The notes under the pieces were generated by a model. The model was not told where the DNA came from. It worked only from the letters and a program-made list of their open reading frames with translations, and ran no database searches. Positions 32,663 to 40,627 of a stretch of 44,405 nt of DNA are shown in pieces. The stretch spans positions 1 through 44,405 of the forward strand of contig CAMTON010000023.1 of the NCBI GenBank assembly GCA_947074105.1, in the 5' to 3' direction. Each line of letters begins with the position of its first letter. Position 1 is the first letter of the stretch. Both the position numbers and the translations under genes were made by a program. The stretch comes from an uncultured Bacteroidales bacterium (GTDB lineage Bacteria > Bacteroidota > Bacteroidia > Bacteroidales > JAUNSR01).

Positions 32663-34174
32663 ATGATAAAAAAATTATTAGTAGCAAACCGCGGAGAGAT
32701 CGCCATACGAGTTATGAGATCTTGTAAAGAGATGGGAATACTGACAGTAGCGGTATTTTCTGAAGCCGACAGAACCTCTAAGCATGTAGCTTATGCAGAT
32801 GAGGCTTACTGTATAGGACCTGCGGCATCTAAAGAAAGTTATCTGTGCATAGACAAAATCATTGAAGTTGCTAAAACTTCAGGAGCGGATGCAATACATC
32901 CGGGATATGGTTTTTTGTCTGAAAATTCAGAGTTTGCAAGACGCTGCAAAAAAGAAGGAATTGAATTTGTCGGACCTACAGGCGAGACGATGGATATGAT
33001 GGGTGATAAGATTTCTGCCCGTATAAAGATGATAGAAGCCGGAGTACCTGTTGTTCCGGGAACAAAAGAGCCTCTTAAAAACGTTGAAGAAGCAAAAGAA
33101 CTTTGTAATCAGATCGGCTATCCGGTCATGCTTAAGGCTTCTGCCGGAGGTGGTGGTAAAGGTATGCGTCTGATTTATAATGAAAATGAAGTTGAGGAAG
33201 CTTATAATACTGCAAGATCTGAATCAATGTCATCTTTCGGTGATGACACTGTTTATCTTGAAAAATTTGTTGAGCAACCTCATCATATCGAATTTCAGAT
33301 ATTAGGTGATAAACACGGAAACGTAGTTCATCTTTTTGAAAGAGAATGTTCAGTTCAGCGACGTAATCAGAAAATCGTTGAGGAATCTCCTTCTTGTTTT
33401 ATCGATGATGAACTTCGTCATGAAATGGGAGCGAATGCTGTATCTGCAGCAAAAGCAGTTAATTATGTCGGAGCCGGCACAATCGAGTTTCTTGTAGATA
33501 AAAATAAGAATTATTATTTCCTTGAAATGAATACACGTTTACAGGTTGAACACCCTATTACGGAGGAAGTATTGGGAATAGACCTTGTAAAAGAAATGAT
33601 AAATATCGCAAACGGTCAACCGTTAAGATTCAGACAGGAAGATATATCTCAGCGCGGACATGCTATAGAAGTCCGTATATGTGCTGAAGATACGACTTTC
33701 AATTTTATGCCTTCTCCGGGAATTATCCGTCAGCTGACAGAACCACAGGGTATAGGCGTAAGACTTGACACTTACGTGTATGAAGGTTACGAAATTCCGG
33801 TACATTATGATCCGATGATCGGTAAACTTATCGTTTGGGCAACAACAAGAGAATATGCTATTGAACGCATGCGTCGTGTGCTTCATGAATATAAGATTAC
33901 GGGAGTTAAAAATAATATTGCCTATTTACGCCGTATAATGGATATTCCTGATTTTGTCGAAGGTCACTATGATACAGGCTTTATCGCAAAAAACAATGAT
34001 TTGCTTCTTGAAAATGAATCAGACGGTCAGGAAGAAACTGAAAATGTTGCTCTTATCGCGGCATATATCGATTATCTTATGAATCTCGATGAAAATCAGC
34101 CAAATACGGAAGATAATCGCCCTATCAGCAGATGGAAAGAGTTTGGTCGTCAAAAAGGTGTATTAAGAATTTAA
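32663..34174 (+). CDS. accC: Biotin carboxylase subunit of acyl-CoA (propionyl-CoA) carboxylase
   Basis: A 503-residue ATP-grasp enzyme that carboxylates biotin on the carrier protein using ATP and bicarbonate. Motifs: IKKLLVANRGEIAIRV at the start, the phosphate-binding KASAGGGGKGMRLI, EKFVEQPHHIEFQILGD, the catalytic FLEMNTRLQVEHPITE, and RGHAIEVRICAED. I start at the ATG at 32663 because family members begin directly at the MIKKLLVANRGE segment; an in-frame ATG eight codons earlier (32639) is the alternative. About 50 residues past the usual C-terminus (ENESDGQEETENVAL...RPISRWKEFGRQKG) match longer propionyl-CoA carboxylase-type members rather than the 450-residue AccC of fatty-acid synthesis. 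It is the first of three genes behind the B12 riboswitch. Confidence 0.93.
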   Translation: MIKKLLVANRGEIAIRVMRSCKEMGILTVAVFSEADRTSKHVAYADEAYCIGPAASKESYLCIDKIIEVAKTSGADAIHPGYGFLSENSEFARRCKKEGIEFVGPTGETMDMMGDKISARIKMIEAGVPVVPGTKEPLKNVEEAKELCNQIGYPVMLKASAGGGGKGMRLIYNENEVEEAYNTARSESMSSFGDDTVYLEKFVEQPHHIEFQILGDKHGNVVHLFERECSVQRRNQKIVEESPSCFIDDELRHEMGANAVSAAKAVNYVGAGTIEFLVDKNKNYYFLEMNTRLQVEHPITEEVLGIDLVKEMINIANGQPLRFRQEDISQRGHAIEVRICAEDTTFNFMPSPGIIRQLTEPQGIGVRLDTYVYEGYEIPVHYDPMIGKLIVWATTREYAIERMRRVLHEYKITGVKNNIAYLRRIMDIPDFVEGHYDTGFIAKNNDLLLENESDGQEETENVALIAAYIDYLMNLDENQPNTEDNRPISRWKEFGRQKGVLRI

Positions 34175-34180
34175 TTATTT

Positions 34181-34690
34181 ATGGAAGTACATATAGGTAA
34201 AAGAGTTGCGGAAATCGAACTCATCTCAAAAGAAGGGAATAAAGTGCAACTGAATATTGACGGAAAAGTATTCGAAGTCGATATTGTAATGACTGAAAAC
34301 GGAGTGTGCTCTCTACTTCATAACGGAAAATCATTTAATGCTCAACTTATACGCTCTGATAAAGGGAAGAAATATAAAGTGAATACTCATTTTTCTTCTT
34401 TTGATGTAGAGATCATTGATAATCAGGCTAAGTTCCTACGTATGAGAAAGAAAGATGATGGTGGACAGGATGATAAGATTATATCACCAATGCCCGGAAA
34501 AGTTGTCAAAGTTCTTGTTAATGAAGGAGACGAAGTTGCTTCAGGTGATAATGTGATCGTAATTGAAGCAATGAAAATGCAAAGTAATTATAAGGTTAAT
34601 TCCGACTGCACAATCAAAGAAATTCTTGTAAAGGAAGGCGACACTGTAAGCGGTGATCAGGTATTGATTAAGTTGGATCTTAAAAAATAA
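34181..34690 (+). CDS. Biotin carboxyl carrier protein of the acyl-CoA carboxylase
   Basis: A 169-residue protein with an N-terminal beta-rich half (1-90) and a C-terminal biotinyl domain (about 98-168). The biotin attachment site is EAMKMQ with Lys132, and the hairpin loop PMPGKVVKV precedes it. The domain carries carboxybiotin from the biotin carboxylase (6 nt upstream) to the carboxyltransferase (5 nt downstream). The N-terminal half resembles that of gut Bacteroidales acyl-CoA carboxylase carriers and probably docks the other subunits. It lacks the Pro-rich linker of decarboxylase gamma subunits. Confidence 0.92.
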   Translation: MEVHIGKRVAEIELISKEGNKVQLNIDGKVFEVDIVMTENGVCSLLHNGKSFNAQLIRSDKGKKYKVNTHFSSFDVEIIDNQAKFLRMRKKDDGGQDDKIISPMPGKVVKVLVNEGDEVASGDNVIVIEAMKMQSNYKVNSDCTIKEILVKEGDTVSGDQVLIKLDLKK

Positions 34691-34695
34691 GATTT

Positions 34696-36228
34696 ATGGA
34701 TAATATTCAGAAATATAAGGATTTTGAACTTAAAGATAAAGAAGCAACTCTCGGAGGTGGTCTTGATAAGATTCAGAAACAGCATGAACAGGGAAAACTT
34801 ACTGCACGTGAACGCATAGAAAAGCTTCTTGATAAAGGAACTTTCACAGAACTTGACAAATTCGTTACTCACCGTTGTACAAACTTCGGTATGGAAAAGA
34901 CAAAAATCCAGGGTGACGGAGTAATTTCAGGTTACGGATATGTTGAAGGACGTCTTGTATATGTTTATGCATATGATTTTACTGTTTACGGAGGCTCTTT
35001 AAGTGCTGCAAATGCTGCTAAAATCGTAAAAGTACAGGAAATGGCTCTTAAAAACGGAGCTCCGGTAATTGCTCTTAACGATTCAGGAGGCGCACGTATT
35101 CAGGAAGGTGTTGAATCTCTGACAGGATATGCAAATATCTTCTATCAGAATACAATGGCATCCGGAGTTATCCCTCAGATATCAGCTATCCTTGGTCCTT
35201 GTGCCGGCGGAGCTTGTTACTCTCCTGCTCTTACTGACTTTATCTTTATGGTAAAGGAAAAGAGCCATATGTTTGTTACAGGTCCTGATGTTGTAAAAAC
35301 AGTGACTCATGAAGTTGTGACAAAAGAAGAACTTGGCGGAGCGCAGACACATGCAAGCAAAAGCGGTGTAGCTCATTTTATGGGCAATGATGAAGAGGAA
35401 GTTATTATGAGCATACGTGAACTTTTAAGTTTCCTTCCTTCAAATAATATGGAAGATGCTCCGAAACAGAATTGTCTTGATGATATTCACAGAGAGGATG
35501 AATCATTGATGTCGCTTATTCCGGACGACCCGAATATGCCTTATGAAATGAAGGATCTTATCGAATCTGTTGTTGACAATCATTATTTCTTCGAAGTACA
35601 GCCTCATTTTGCAAAAAATATAATTGTTGGTTTTGCCCGTATGGGAGGTAAATCAATCGGTATTGTTGCAAATCAGCCAAACTATCAGGCAGGAGTTCTT
35701 GACATCGATGCTTCTGATAAAGCAGCAAGATTCATTCGTTTCTGCGACTGTTTCAATATTCCTTTGATAACATTTGAAGATGTACCGGGATTTCTTCCGG
35801 GAACAATTCAGGAACATAACGGAATAATCCGTCACGGAGCAAAGATAGTTTATGCTTATGCTGAAGCTACCGTTCCTAAGATCACTCTTATCACACGTAA
35901 AGCTTATGGAGGTGCTTATATCGTTATGTCAAGCAAACAGACAGGAGCTGATGTAAACCTTTGTTATCCTACTGCTGAAATTGCAGTTATGGGAGCAGAA
36001 GGAGCCGTGAATATCCTTTACAGAAATGCTGATGAAGAAACAAGAAAACAGGCAATTCAGGATTATAAGGATAATTTTGCCAATCCTTACCGTGTAGCGG
36101 AACTTGGATATATTGATGAAATCATTCTTCCTCGTAATACACGTTATAAACTGATTCAGGCATTAGAAATGACTAAAAACAAATCAGTTACAAATCCTCC
36201 GAAAAAACACGGAAATATTCCTTTGTAA
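34696..36228 (+). CDS. pccB: Acyl-CoA carboxylase carboxyltransferase (propionyl-CoA carboxylase beta)
   Basis: A 510-residue crotonase-fold carboxyltransferase that moves CO2 between biotin and the acyl-CoA. Motifs: GKLTARERIEKLLDKGTFTE, NDSGGARIQEGVESL (first oxyanion hole), GPCAGGACYSPALTDF (CoA pocket), MFVTGPDVVKTVTHE and, in the second half, GVLDIDASDKAARFIRFCD, DVPGFLPGTIQEHNGIIRHGAK and RKAYGGAYIVM. The sequence fits propionyl-CoA carboxylase or methylmalonyl-CoA decarboxylase alpha subunits, which are homologous. No membrane decarboxylase subunit is present and a full biotin carboxylase is, so an ATP-dependent propionyl-CoA carboxylase is favoured. It works next to the B12-dependent methylmalonyl-CoA mutase pathway, whose genes are not in the window. 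Confidence 0.92.
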   Translation: MDNIQKYKDFELKDKEATLGGGLDKIQKQHEQGKLTARERIEKLLDKGTFTELDKFVTHRCTNFGMEKTKIQGDGVISGYGYVEGRLVYVYAYDFTVYGGSLSAANAAKIVKVQEMALKNGAPVIALNDSGGARIQEGVESLTGYANIFYQNTMASGVIPQISAILGPCAGGACYSPALTDFIFMVKEKSHMFVTGPDVVKTVTHEVVTKEELGGAQTHASKSGVAHFMGNDEEEVIMSIRELLSFLPSNNMEDAPKQNCLDDIHREDESLMSLIPDDPNMPYEMKDLIESVVDNHYFFEVQPHFAKNIIVGFARMGGKSIGIVANQPNYQAGVLDIDASDKAARFIRFCDCFNIPLITFEDVPGFLPGTIQEHNGIIRHGAKIVYAYAEATVPKITLITRKAYGGAYIVMSSKQTGADVNLCYPTAEIAVMGAEGAVNILYRNADEETRKQAIQDYKDNFANPYRVAELGYIDEIILPRNTRYKLIQALEMTKNKSVTNPPKKHGNIPL

Positions 36229-36312
36229 TTTACAATTGTATTTTATGTTATTACAATTATATATTACACCATATATATTTAAATAACAAAAAAGGATATA
36301 TAATATAAGATG

Positions 36313-36362
36313 AAATCCCGGATACGACTTTATTTGAGTCTGTATCCGGGATTTCTATTTTA
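36313..36362 (+). terminator. Intrinsic terminator of the carboxylase operon
   Basis: AAATCCCGGATAC pairs perfectly with GTATCCGGGATTT; an inner GACT/AGTC pairing extends the stem, and a T-rich stretch follows. It lies about 85 nt after the last stop codon. Confidence 0.88.
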
Positions 36363-36493
36363 TTTCTATTTGTTTTTTTATATCCGGTTTGTTACCAGTT
36401 CCTATTCTAATTTCCGGTTTTGCCTCTTAACTCATCTATTTAATATATTCTATTTCAGAGCTGCAGTTTTCTTTTCCGGCATATTCTTTTTTT

Positions 36494-36793
36494 CTATCCT
36501 TTCTTCATAATTTTCATAAGTCTTACCCTGTCAATCATAAAACGATTCTCACAAGATTCATACATCTTGTCAATCAACCGATCAACTCTGTTATTATAAT
36601 CATAGATAAACTTAGTCGCATCAAGAGCATTTTTTACTTTTTCGATGCTTACTTCTTCAATAGTGATACGCTTTGCCAGATAATCGGAACAACGTTTTGC
36701 CTTTTTATATTCCGTCTGCAAAGTCATAATATCTGCTTGTAATGACATAATTCCCCGTTTTGTAAATTCAATATTTAAAAGTATATATTTCAT
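36494..36793 (-). CDS. Small helical hypothetical protein
   Basis: A 99-residue, charged, probably coiled-coil protein (SLQADIMTLQTEYKKAKRCS; TIEEVSIEKVKNALDATKF; NNRVDRLIDKMYESCENRF) with no signal peptide or known motif. Heptad-like spacing suggests a helical bundle. It starts with ATG at 36793; the ATG at 36748 (MSLQAD) is an alternative. The reading frame ends at MKIMKKG, but the adjacent frame continues for about 22 charged codons to a stop at 36450 (YENYEERIEKKNMPEKKTAALK-like), so the real end could be altered by a frameshift. I do not recognise the gene. Confidence 0.5.
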   Translation of the reverse strand: MKYILLNIEFTKRGIMSLQADIMTLQTEYKKAKRCSDYLAKRITIEEVSIEKVKNALDATKFIYDYNNRVDRLIDKMYESCENRFMIDRVRLMKIMKKG

Positions 36794-36936
36794 ATTATAT
36801 ACAGATATTGAAACAGAATTAATTTTCAGAATTACTGTTTACAGATGTATTTTCAGAAACAGAAATATAAGTTTTATACAAATTCAGATACAGGATATTT
36901 TCAGAAATGATTGATGGTATATTATTTAATATAAGA

Positions 36937-36977
36937 AATCGGCTCATAAAAGAAATAATATCCTTCATGAGCCGATT
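36937..36977. terminator. Hairpin downstream of ahpF
   Basis: AATCGGCTCAT pairs perfectly with ATGAGCCGATT around an 18-nt loop. On the minus strand it is followed by TTCTTATAT, a weak T-run. It stands about 210 nt past the ahpF stop codon, so its link to ahpF is uncertain. Confidence 0.5.
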
Positions 36978-37034
36978 CGGGAATTGACAACATTAATTCA
37001 AAAGTCATTTATATCAGTAACCTAATCAGGATAC

Positions 37035-37140
37035 AGTTTTCTCTATAATCAATTCCTTTCTAATGCTAAACCACCACTATATTACAACACATTAAAAAAA
37101 CAAGTTTTCTCTGTAATCAATACCCTTTTAATGCGAAACT
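37035..37140. repeat. Two-copy 38-nt imperfect direct repeat, 68 nt apart
   Basis: Copies start at 37035 and 37103 and share AGTTTTCTCT-R-TAATCAAT, then TAATGC and AAAC, with about 6 differences over 38 positions. The 30 nt between the copies are not repeated. Two copies alone do not make a CRISPR array. Regulatory sites or a small decayed duplication are possible. Confidence 0.6.
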
Positions 37141-37189
37141 TATCCTCCTTAATTCTGACAATAACTTTACTCCGGGAAATTTTTATTAA

Positions 37190-38752
37190 TTAGCCAAGAA
37201 GTTTGTTTTTAAGCCTGTCATCAAAAGCTGATAATGAAGCTTTAGCGCCCTCACCCATAGCAATTATTATTTGTTTAAACGGAACAGTAGACACGTCACC
37301 GGCAGCATAAATACCAGGAATATTAGTACGGCAATTAGCATCTATAATGATTTCTCCTGCACGGTTGATTTCCACTACTTTATCGAAAACTCCGCTGTTA
37401 GGTCTTAATCCAATCTGTATAAATACTCCGTCAACAACAATATCAGTTACAGCATCATCCTTAAGGTTCTTATATTCAAGTCCGGTTACCTTTTTTCCAT
37501 CTCCTTTAATCTCGGTAGTCTGAACCTGAGTAAGAATCGTAACATTTTTCAATGCCTTAAGTTTTTCCTGTAATACCTGATCTCCCTTAAGATCACTGCC
37601 ATATTCAAGTACGGTTACATGAGTTGCTATCGAAGCAAGATCAATCGCAGCTTCAAGACCTGAATTACCGCCTCCGATTACAGCCACTTTCTTTCCTTTA
37701 TAGAAAGGTCCATCGCAATGAGTGCAAAATGCTATTCCTGAACCGATATAATCACTCTCTCCGGGAACTCCAAGTTTTCTCCAGCTTGCACCTGTCGCAA
37801 CAATAAGAGCAGGTGTTGAGATTTCCTCTCCAAGATTTGTACGGATCACTTTCTGACCCTCTTTTATCTCAATATCCTCCACTCTTCTGTTTGTAAGAAT
37901 ATCCACGGGATAATCACTTATATGAAGCCCCATATTATCGGCCAGCTGTTTTCCTGTAGTGTTGATGATTGAAATCATATTTTCAATAGCATCTGTTTCA
38001 AGAATCTGACCTCCCATTCGTTCTGCCACTATTCCGACTTTAAGACCTTTTCTCGCAGAATATACTGCTGCCGAAGTTCCCGCAGGGCCGCCTCCGATGA
38101 TAAGAACATCATAACTTTTATTTACAGGTACGTTGTTTACCGCACTTTCGTCTTTTCCGTACTGTTGTTCAAGTTTATCCAGAATCTCAGCAAGAGGTGT
38201 ACGGCCGACAGTCAGCAATTTATCACCGGCAAAAACCGTAGGTACTGCCTGAATATTAAGCGCCTTAGCTTCTTCTTCATATAATGCACCATCAATTATC
38301 TCATGTCTTATACGCGGATTAATTATTGTCATCATATTTATTGTCTGAACAACTTCAGGACAATTAGTACAAGTAAGAGAAATAAAACTTTTAATAAGAA
38401 TATCTCCTTTCAGCGCTTTAATACGGTTTGCGACAAGATCATCCGGGAAATTTTTTCCTTTACCATCCAGATTAAGGATTCCAAGAAGAAGAGTTGTAAA
38501 TTCATGACCTGTAGGCACCGCTTTAAACAGAAATCCTGCAGGAGCACCGTTTTTATAAATCTTAAGTTCCAGTGAATCTCCTGACTCCACTTCTACTGAA
38601 ATTTTATCAGAAGTATCTGACAACTCTGAAATCAATGAAACAAGATTATCTCTTTCAGAGTTATTTTCGGAAGCTATAACTTTTAATATATATTGATTTT
38701 CGAGCGAAGAGAAAAGAGATCTCACCTGCTCTTTTAATGACTGATCTAACAT
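37190..38752 (-). CDS. ahpF: Alkyl hydroperoxide reductase subunit F
   Basis: A 520-residue flavoprotein disulphide reductase that uses NADH to recycle AhpC. The N-terminal domain is a tandem thioredoxin-like pair with the active CxxC at Cys128-Cys131 (TCTNCPEVV). The thioredoxin-reductase-like part begins at about 212 with the FAD fold DVLIIGGGPAGTSAAVYSARKG. It has the second CxxC at Cys343-Cys346 (FCTHCDGP), the NAD(P)H site VAVIGGGNSGLEAAIDLA and the FAD segment IYAAGDVSTVPFKQ. The length matches E. coli AhpF (521). It lies 151 nt after ahpC with a terminator in between, so the reductase is expected to be less abundant than the peroxidase. Confidence 0.96.
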   Translation of the reverse strand: MLDQSLKEQVRSLFSSLENQYILKVIASENNSERDNLVSLISELSDTSDKISVEVESGDSLELKIYKNGAPAGFLFKAVPTGHEFTTLLLGILNLDGKGKNFPDDLVANRIKALKGDILIKSFISLTCTNCPEVVQTINMMTIINPRIRHEIIDGALYEEEAKALNIQAVPTVFAGDKLLTVGRTPLAEILDKLEQQYGKDESAVNNVPVNKSYDVLIIGGGPAGTSAAVYSARKGLKVGIVAERMGGQILETDAIENMISIINTTGKQLADNMGLHISDYPVDILTNRRVEDIEIKEGQKVIRTNLGEEISTPALIVATGASWRKLGVPGESDYIGSGIAFCTHCDGPFYKGKKVAVIGGGNSGLEAAIDLASIATHVTVLEYGSDLKGDQVLQEKLKALKNVTILTQVQTTEIKGDGKKVTGLEYKNLKDDAVTDIVVDGVFIQIGLRPNSGVFDKVVEINRAGEIIIDANCRTNIPGIYAAGDVSTVPFKQIIIAMGEGAKASLSAFDDRLKNKLLG

Positions 38753-38847
38753 ATTATATTGATTTTATGATTAAAGAGTATAGATATATTCAATAAAAAT
38801 TACGGTTTGATGATACTTTAAGAAATTATGATGCGATAAATCCTTAT

Positions 38848-38886
38848 TAAATAAAAAGGGAACCGGCTTTTAAGACACCGGTTCCC
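38848..38886 (-). terminator. Terminator between ahpC and ahpF
   Basis: GGGAACCGG pairs with CCGGTTCCC around an 11-nt loop; on the minus strand it is followed by TTTTTATTTAAT. It lies 18 nt after the ahpC stop codon and upstream of ahpF, so ahpF depends on read-through or its own promoter. Confidence 0.88.
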
Positions 38887-38903
38887 AATCTGTAGATATA
38901 TTA

Positions 38904-39467
38904 TTAAATTTTTCCTACAAGATCAATGCTCGGTTTCAATGTTTCTGCTCCTTTTTTCCATTTTGCAGGACATACTTCACCATCATGAGATGCTACAAAC
39001 TGAAGTGCCTGAAGTTTACGAAGAAGTTCTTCAGCGTTTCTGCCAACATTTCCTGCCACAACTTCATAAGCTACGATTTTTCCTTCAGGATTTACAACGA
39101 ATGTTCCTCTTTCAGAAACACCTACGCTCTCAATCATAACATCAAATCCGCGGGCAAGTGTAGCTGTAGGATCTCCTAACATTGGATATTTGATTTTTTT
39201 GATTGTATCCGAAGTGTCATGCCATGCTTTGTGAACGAAATGAGTATCGCAAGAAACTGCATAAATCTCACATCCTGCTTCCTGAAAGTCAGTATATTTG
39301 TCCGCAAGGTCTTCAAGCTCTGTTGGACAGACAAATGTGAAGTCTGCCGGATAGAAGAAGAAAATACTCCATTTTCCAAGAACATCTTCTTTAGAGATTT
39401 TTTTGAATGAATCATTTACGAATGCTTCAACACTGAATGGTACGATTTCTTTTCCGATTAGTGACAT
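38904..39467 (-). CDS. ahpC: Alkyl hydroperoxide reductase subunit C (2-Cys peroxiredoxin)
   Basis: A 187-residue typical 2-Cys peroxiredoxin that reduces H2O2 and organic peroxides. The peroxidatic cysteine is Cys47 in DFTFVCPTELEDL, and the resolving cysteine is Cys166 in HDGEVCPAKWKKG. Length and motifs match E. coli AhpC (187). It is transcribed away from oxyR across a 131-nt region that carries a strong -33/-7 promoter and a probable OxyR site, so peroxide induction is expected. It is followed by a terminator and then ahpF. Confidence 0.97.
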   Translation of the reverse strand: MSLIGKEIVPFSVEAFVNDSFKKISKEDVLGKWSIFFFYPADFTFVCPTELEDLADKYTDFQEAGCEIYAVSCDTHFVHKAWHDTSDTIKKIKYPMLGDPTATLARGFDVMIESVGVSERGTFVVNPEGKIVAYEVVAGNVGRNAEELLRKLQALQFVASHDGEVCPAKWKKGAETLKPSIDLVGKI

Positions 39468-39526
39468 AATTTCAAATTTTAATTGTTAAGTATTTATTTT
39501 TATTCTATTTGTTTTGTTTTACATTA

Positions 39527-39558
39527 CAAAAGTAGAACAACAAAGAATATAAATCAAA
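39527..39558 (-). promoter_or_regulatory. ahpC promoter (TTTG-N20-TACTTTTG)
   Basis: On the minus strand, TTTG (plus 39555-39558), a 20-nt spacer and TACTTTTG (plus 39527-39534) form one of the best Bacteroidota-type promoters in the window, about 60 nt upstream of the ahpC ATG. Confidence 0.8.
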
Positions 39559-39566
39559 CTGATAAA

Positions 39567-39595
39567 ATCTATATCAATATTCATAACATCTATAT
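39567..39595. promoter_or_regulatory. Putative OxyR operator between ahpC and oxyR
   Basis: ATCTATAT occurs at 39567-39574 and again at 39588-39595, exactly 21 bp (two helical turns) apart. The pair sits just upstream of the ahpC -33 box and immediately before the oxyR ATG. This layout suits a LysR-type tetramer that activates ahpC and represses oxyR. Binding by OxyR is inferred from position. Confidence 0.5.
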
Positions 39596-39598
39596 TAT

Positions 39599-40522
39599 AT
39601 GACTATACAACAGATGGAATATATTGTTGCCGTAAATAAATACAGGCATTTTGTTACCGCCTCAGAGAAGTGTGGAGTAACTCAACCTACCCTAAGTACC
39701 ATGATTCAACGATTAGAAGATGAGCTCGGAATAAAGATATTCGACCGAAACAAACATCCCGTTGAACCTACGGCAATAGGCCTGCGTATAATTAAACAAG
39801 CGGAACAGACTTTAGTTGAAATTAAGAAGATAAAAGAACTGGTAATCAGCGAGACAGGAACAATGAGCGGTGATCTGCATATCGGCATCATCCCTACTCT
39901 CGCACCATATATCGTGCCGGGATTCATATATAATTTCAACAGAAAGCATAAAAAAATCAATCTTACAATATCTGAGATGAGAACTCAGACTCTTATTGAA
40001 GAAATAACAAAGGGGAATATTGATATAATGATTGCAGCCACACCTCTTAATAATGAGAATCTTCTTGAAATACCTCTGTATTATGAAAAGTTTGTTGCAT
40101 ATTTCTCCGAAGACAATCCCAATAAAGACAAACCTCTTTCTGCCGACAATATGCCTCCGGAAGATATATGGGTTCTCCATGAAGGGCATTGTCTTAGAAA
40201 TCAGACTTTCAACTTCTGCAATAATTTCAGGATCTACAATAAGGTTTATGAAGCCGGTAGCATTGATACACTGATAAGAATTGTTGATAAGAACGGAGGT
40301 TATTCAGTAATTCCGGAGCTTCATCTTCAATTTCTCACAGAAAGTCAATTAAAAAATGTTCGGCAGATAGAGAATCCTCCTGCCGTTCGTGAAGTATCGC
40401 TGGTAATAGAGAAAGACTTCATTAAAGAAAAAATGATAAATGCCGTTGCTGATATCATCAAAGAAATAGTACCTGAAGAGATGCTTGATGAACGACTGAA
40501 AAAATTCTCTATACGATTATAG
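39599..40522 (+). CDS. oxyR: Hydrogen peroxide-inducible regulator OxyR (LysR family)
   Basis: A 307-residue LysR-type regulator. The N-terminal winged helix (MTIQQMEYIVAVNKYRHFVT; CGVTQPTLSTMIQRLEDELG, about 1-65) is followed by a linker helix and the periplasmic-binding-like sensor domain (about 90-300). The redox pair is Cys198 and Cys207 in EGHCLRNQTFNFC, with the same nine-residue spacing as Cys199-Cys208 of E. coli OxyR, so peroxide sensing by disulphide formation is expected. It is divergent from ahpC. The ATG lies within a few bases of the putative operator, so its mRNA leader is very short. Confidence 0.94.
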   Translation: MTIQQMEYIVAVNKYRHFVTASEKCGVTQPTLSTMIQRLEDELGIKIFDRNKHPVEPTAIGLRIIKQAEQTLVEIKKIKELVISETGTMSGDLHIGIIPTLAPYIVPGFIYNFNRKHKKINLTISEMRTQTLIEEITKGNIDIMIAATPLNNENLLEIPLYYEKFVAYFSEDNPNKDKPLSADNMPPEDIWVLHEGHCLRNQTFNFCNNFRIYNKVYEAGSIDTLIRIVDKNGGYSVIPELHLQFLTESQLKNVRQIENPPAVREVSLVIEKDFIKEKMINAVADIIKEIVPEEMLDERLKKFSIRL

Positions 40523-40542
40523 ATTACAGTCTTACAAAAAGA

Positions 40543-40589
40543 TTAAATCCTCTTACCATACACTTCACAGTGACGGTAAGAGGATTTAA
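40543..40589. terminator. Bidirectional terminator between oxyR and the GH88 gene
   Basis: TTAAATCCTCTTACC pairs perfectly with GGTAAGAGGATTTAA (17-nt loop). It lies between the convergent oxyR and GH88 genes. Confidence 0.85.
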
Positions 40590-40627
40590 TTTAAAATACA
40601 CATTTATTTTATTAATAAATAGCCATG

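Larger units (their letters stand above)
36794..37189. other. Intergenic region downstream of ahpF: hairpin and a two-copy direct repeat
   Basis: 396 nt between the small protein gene and the end of ahpF. It holds a hairpin (36937-36977) and two copies of a 38-nt direct repeat (37035 and 37103). No gene is seen. Confidence 0.55.

Noticed and set aside
34696..36228. Sodium-pumping methylmalonyl-CoA decarboxylase complex
   Set aside because: No membrane beta subunit or small delta subunit is in the operon, and a full ATP-dependent biotin carboxylase is present, which fits a carboxylase.
36310..36510. A 66-codon frame starting inside the carboxylase operon terminator
   Set aside because: Its start and first codons make up the terminator stem, and the product is a Phe/Tyr-rich translation of a T-rich region.
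37035..37140. CRISPR array suggested by the direct repeats
   Set aside because: Only two imperfect copies, one spacer-like gap and no cas genes in the window.
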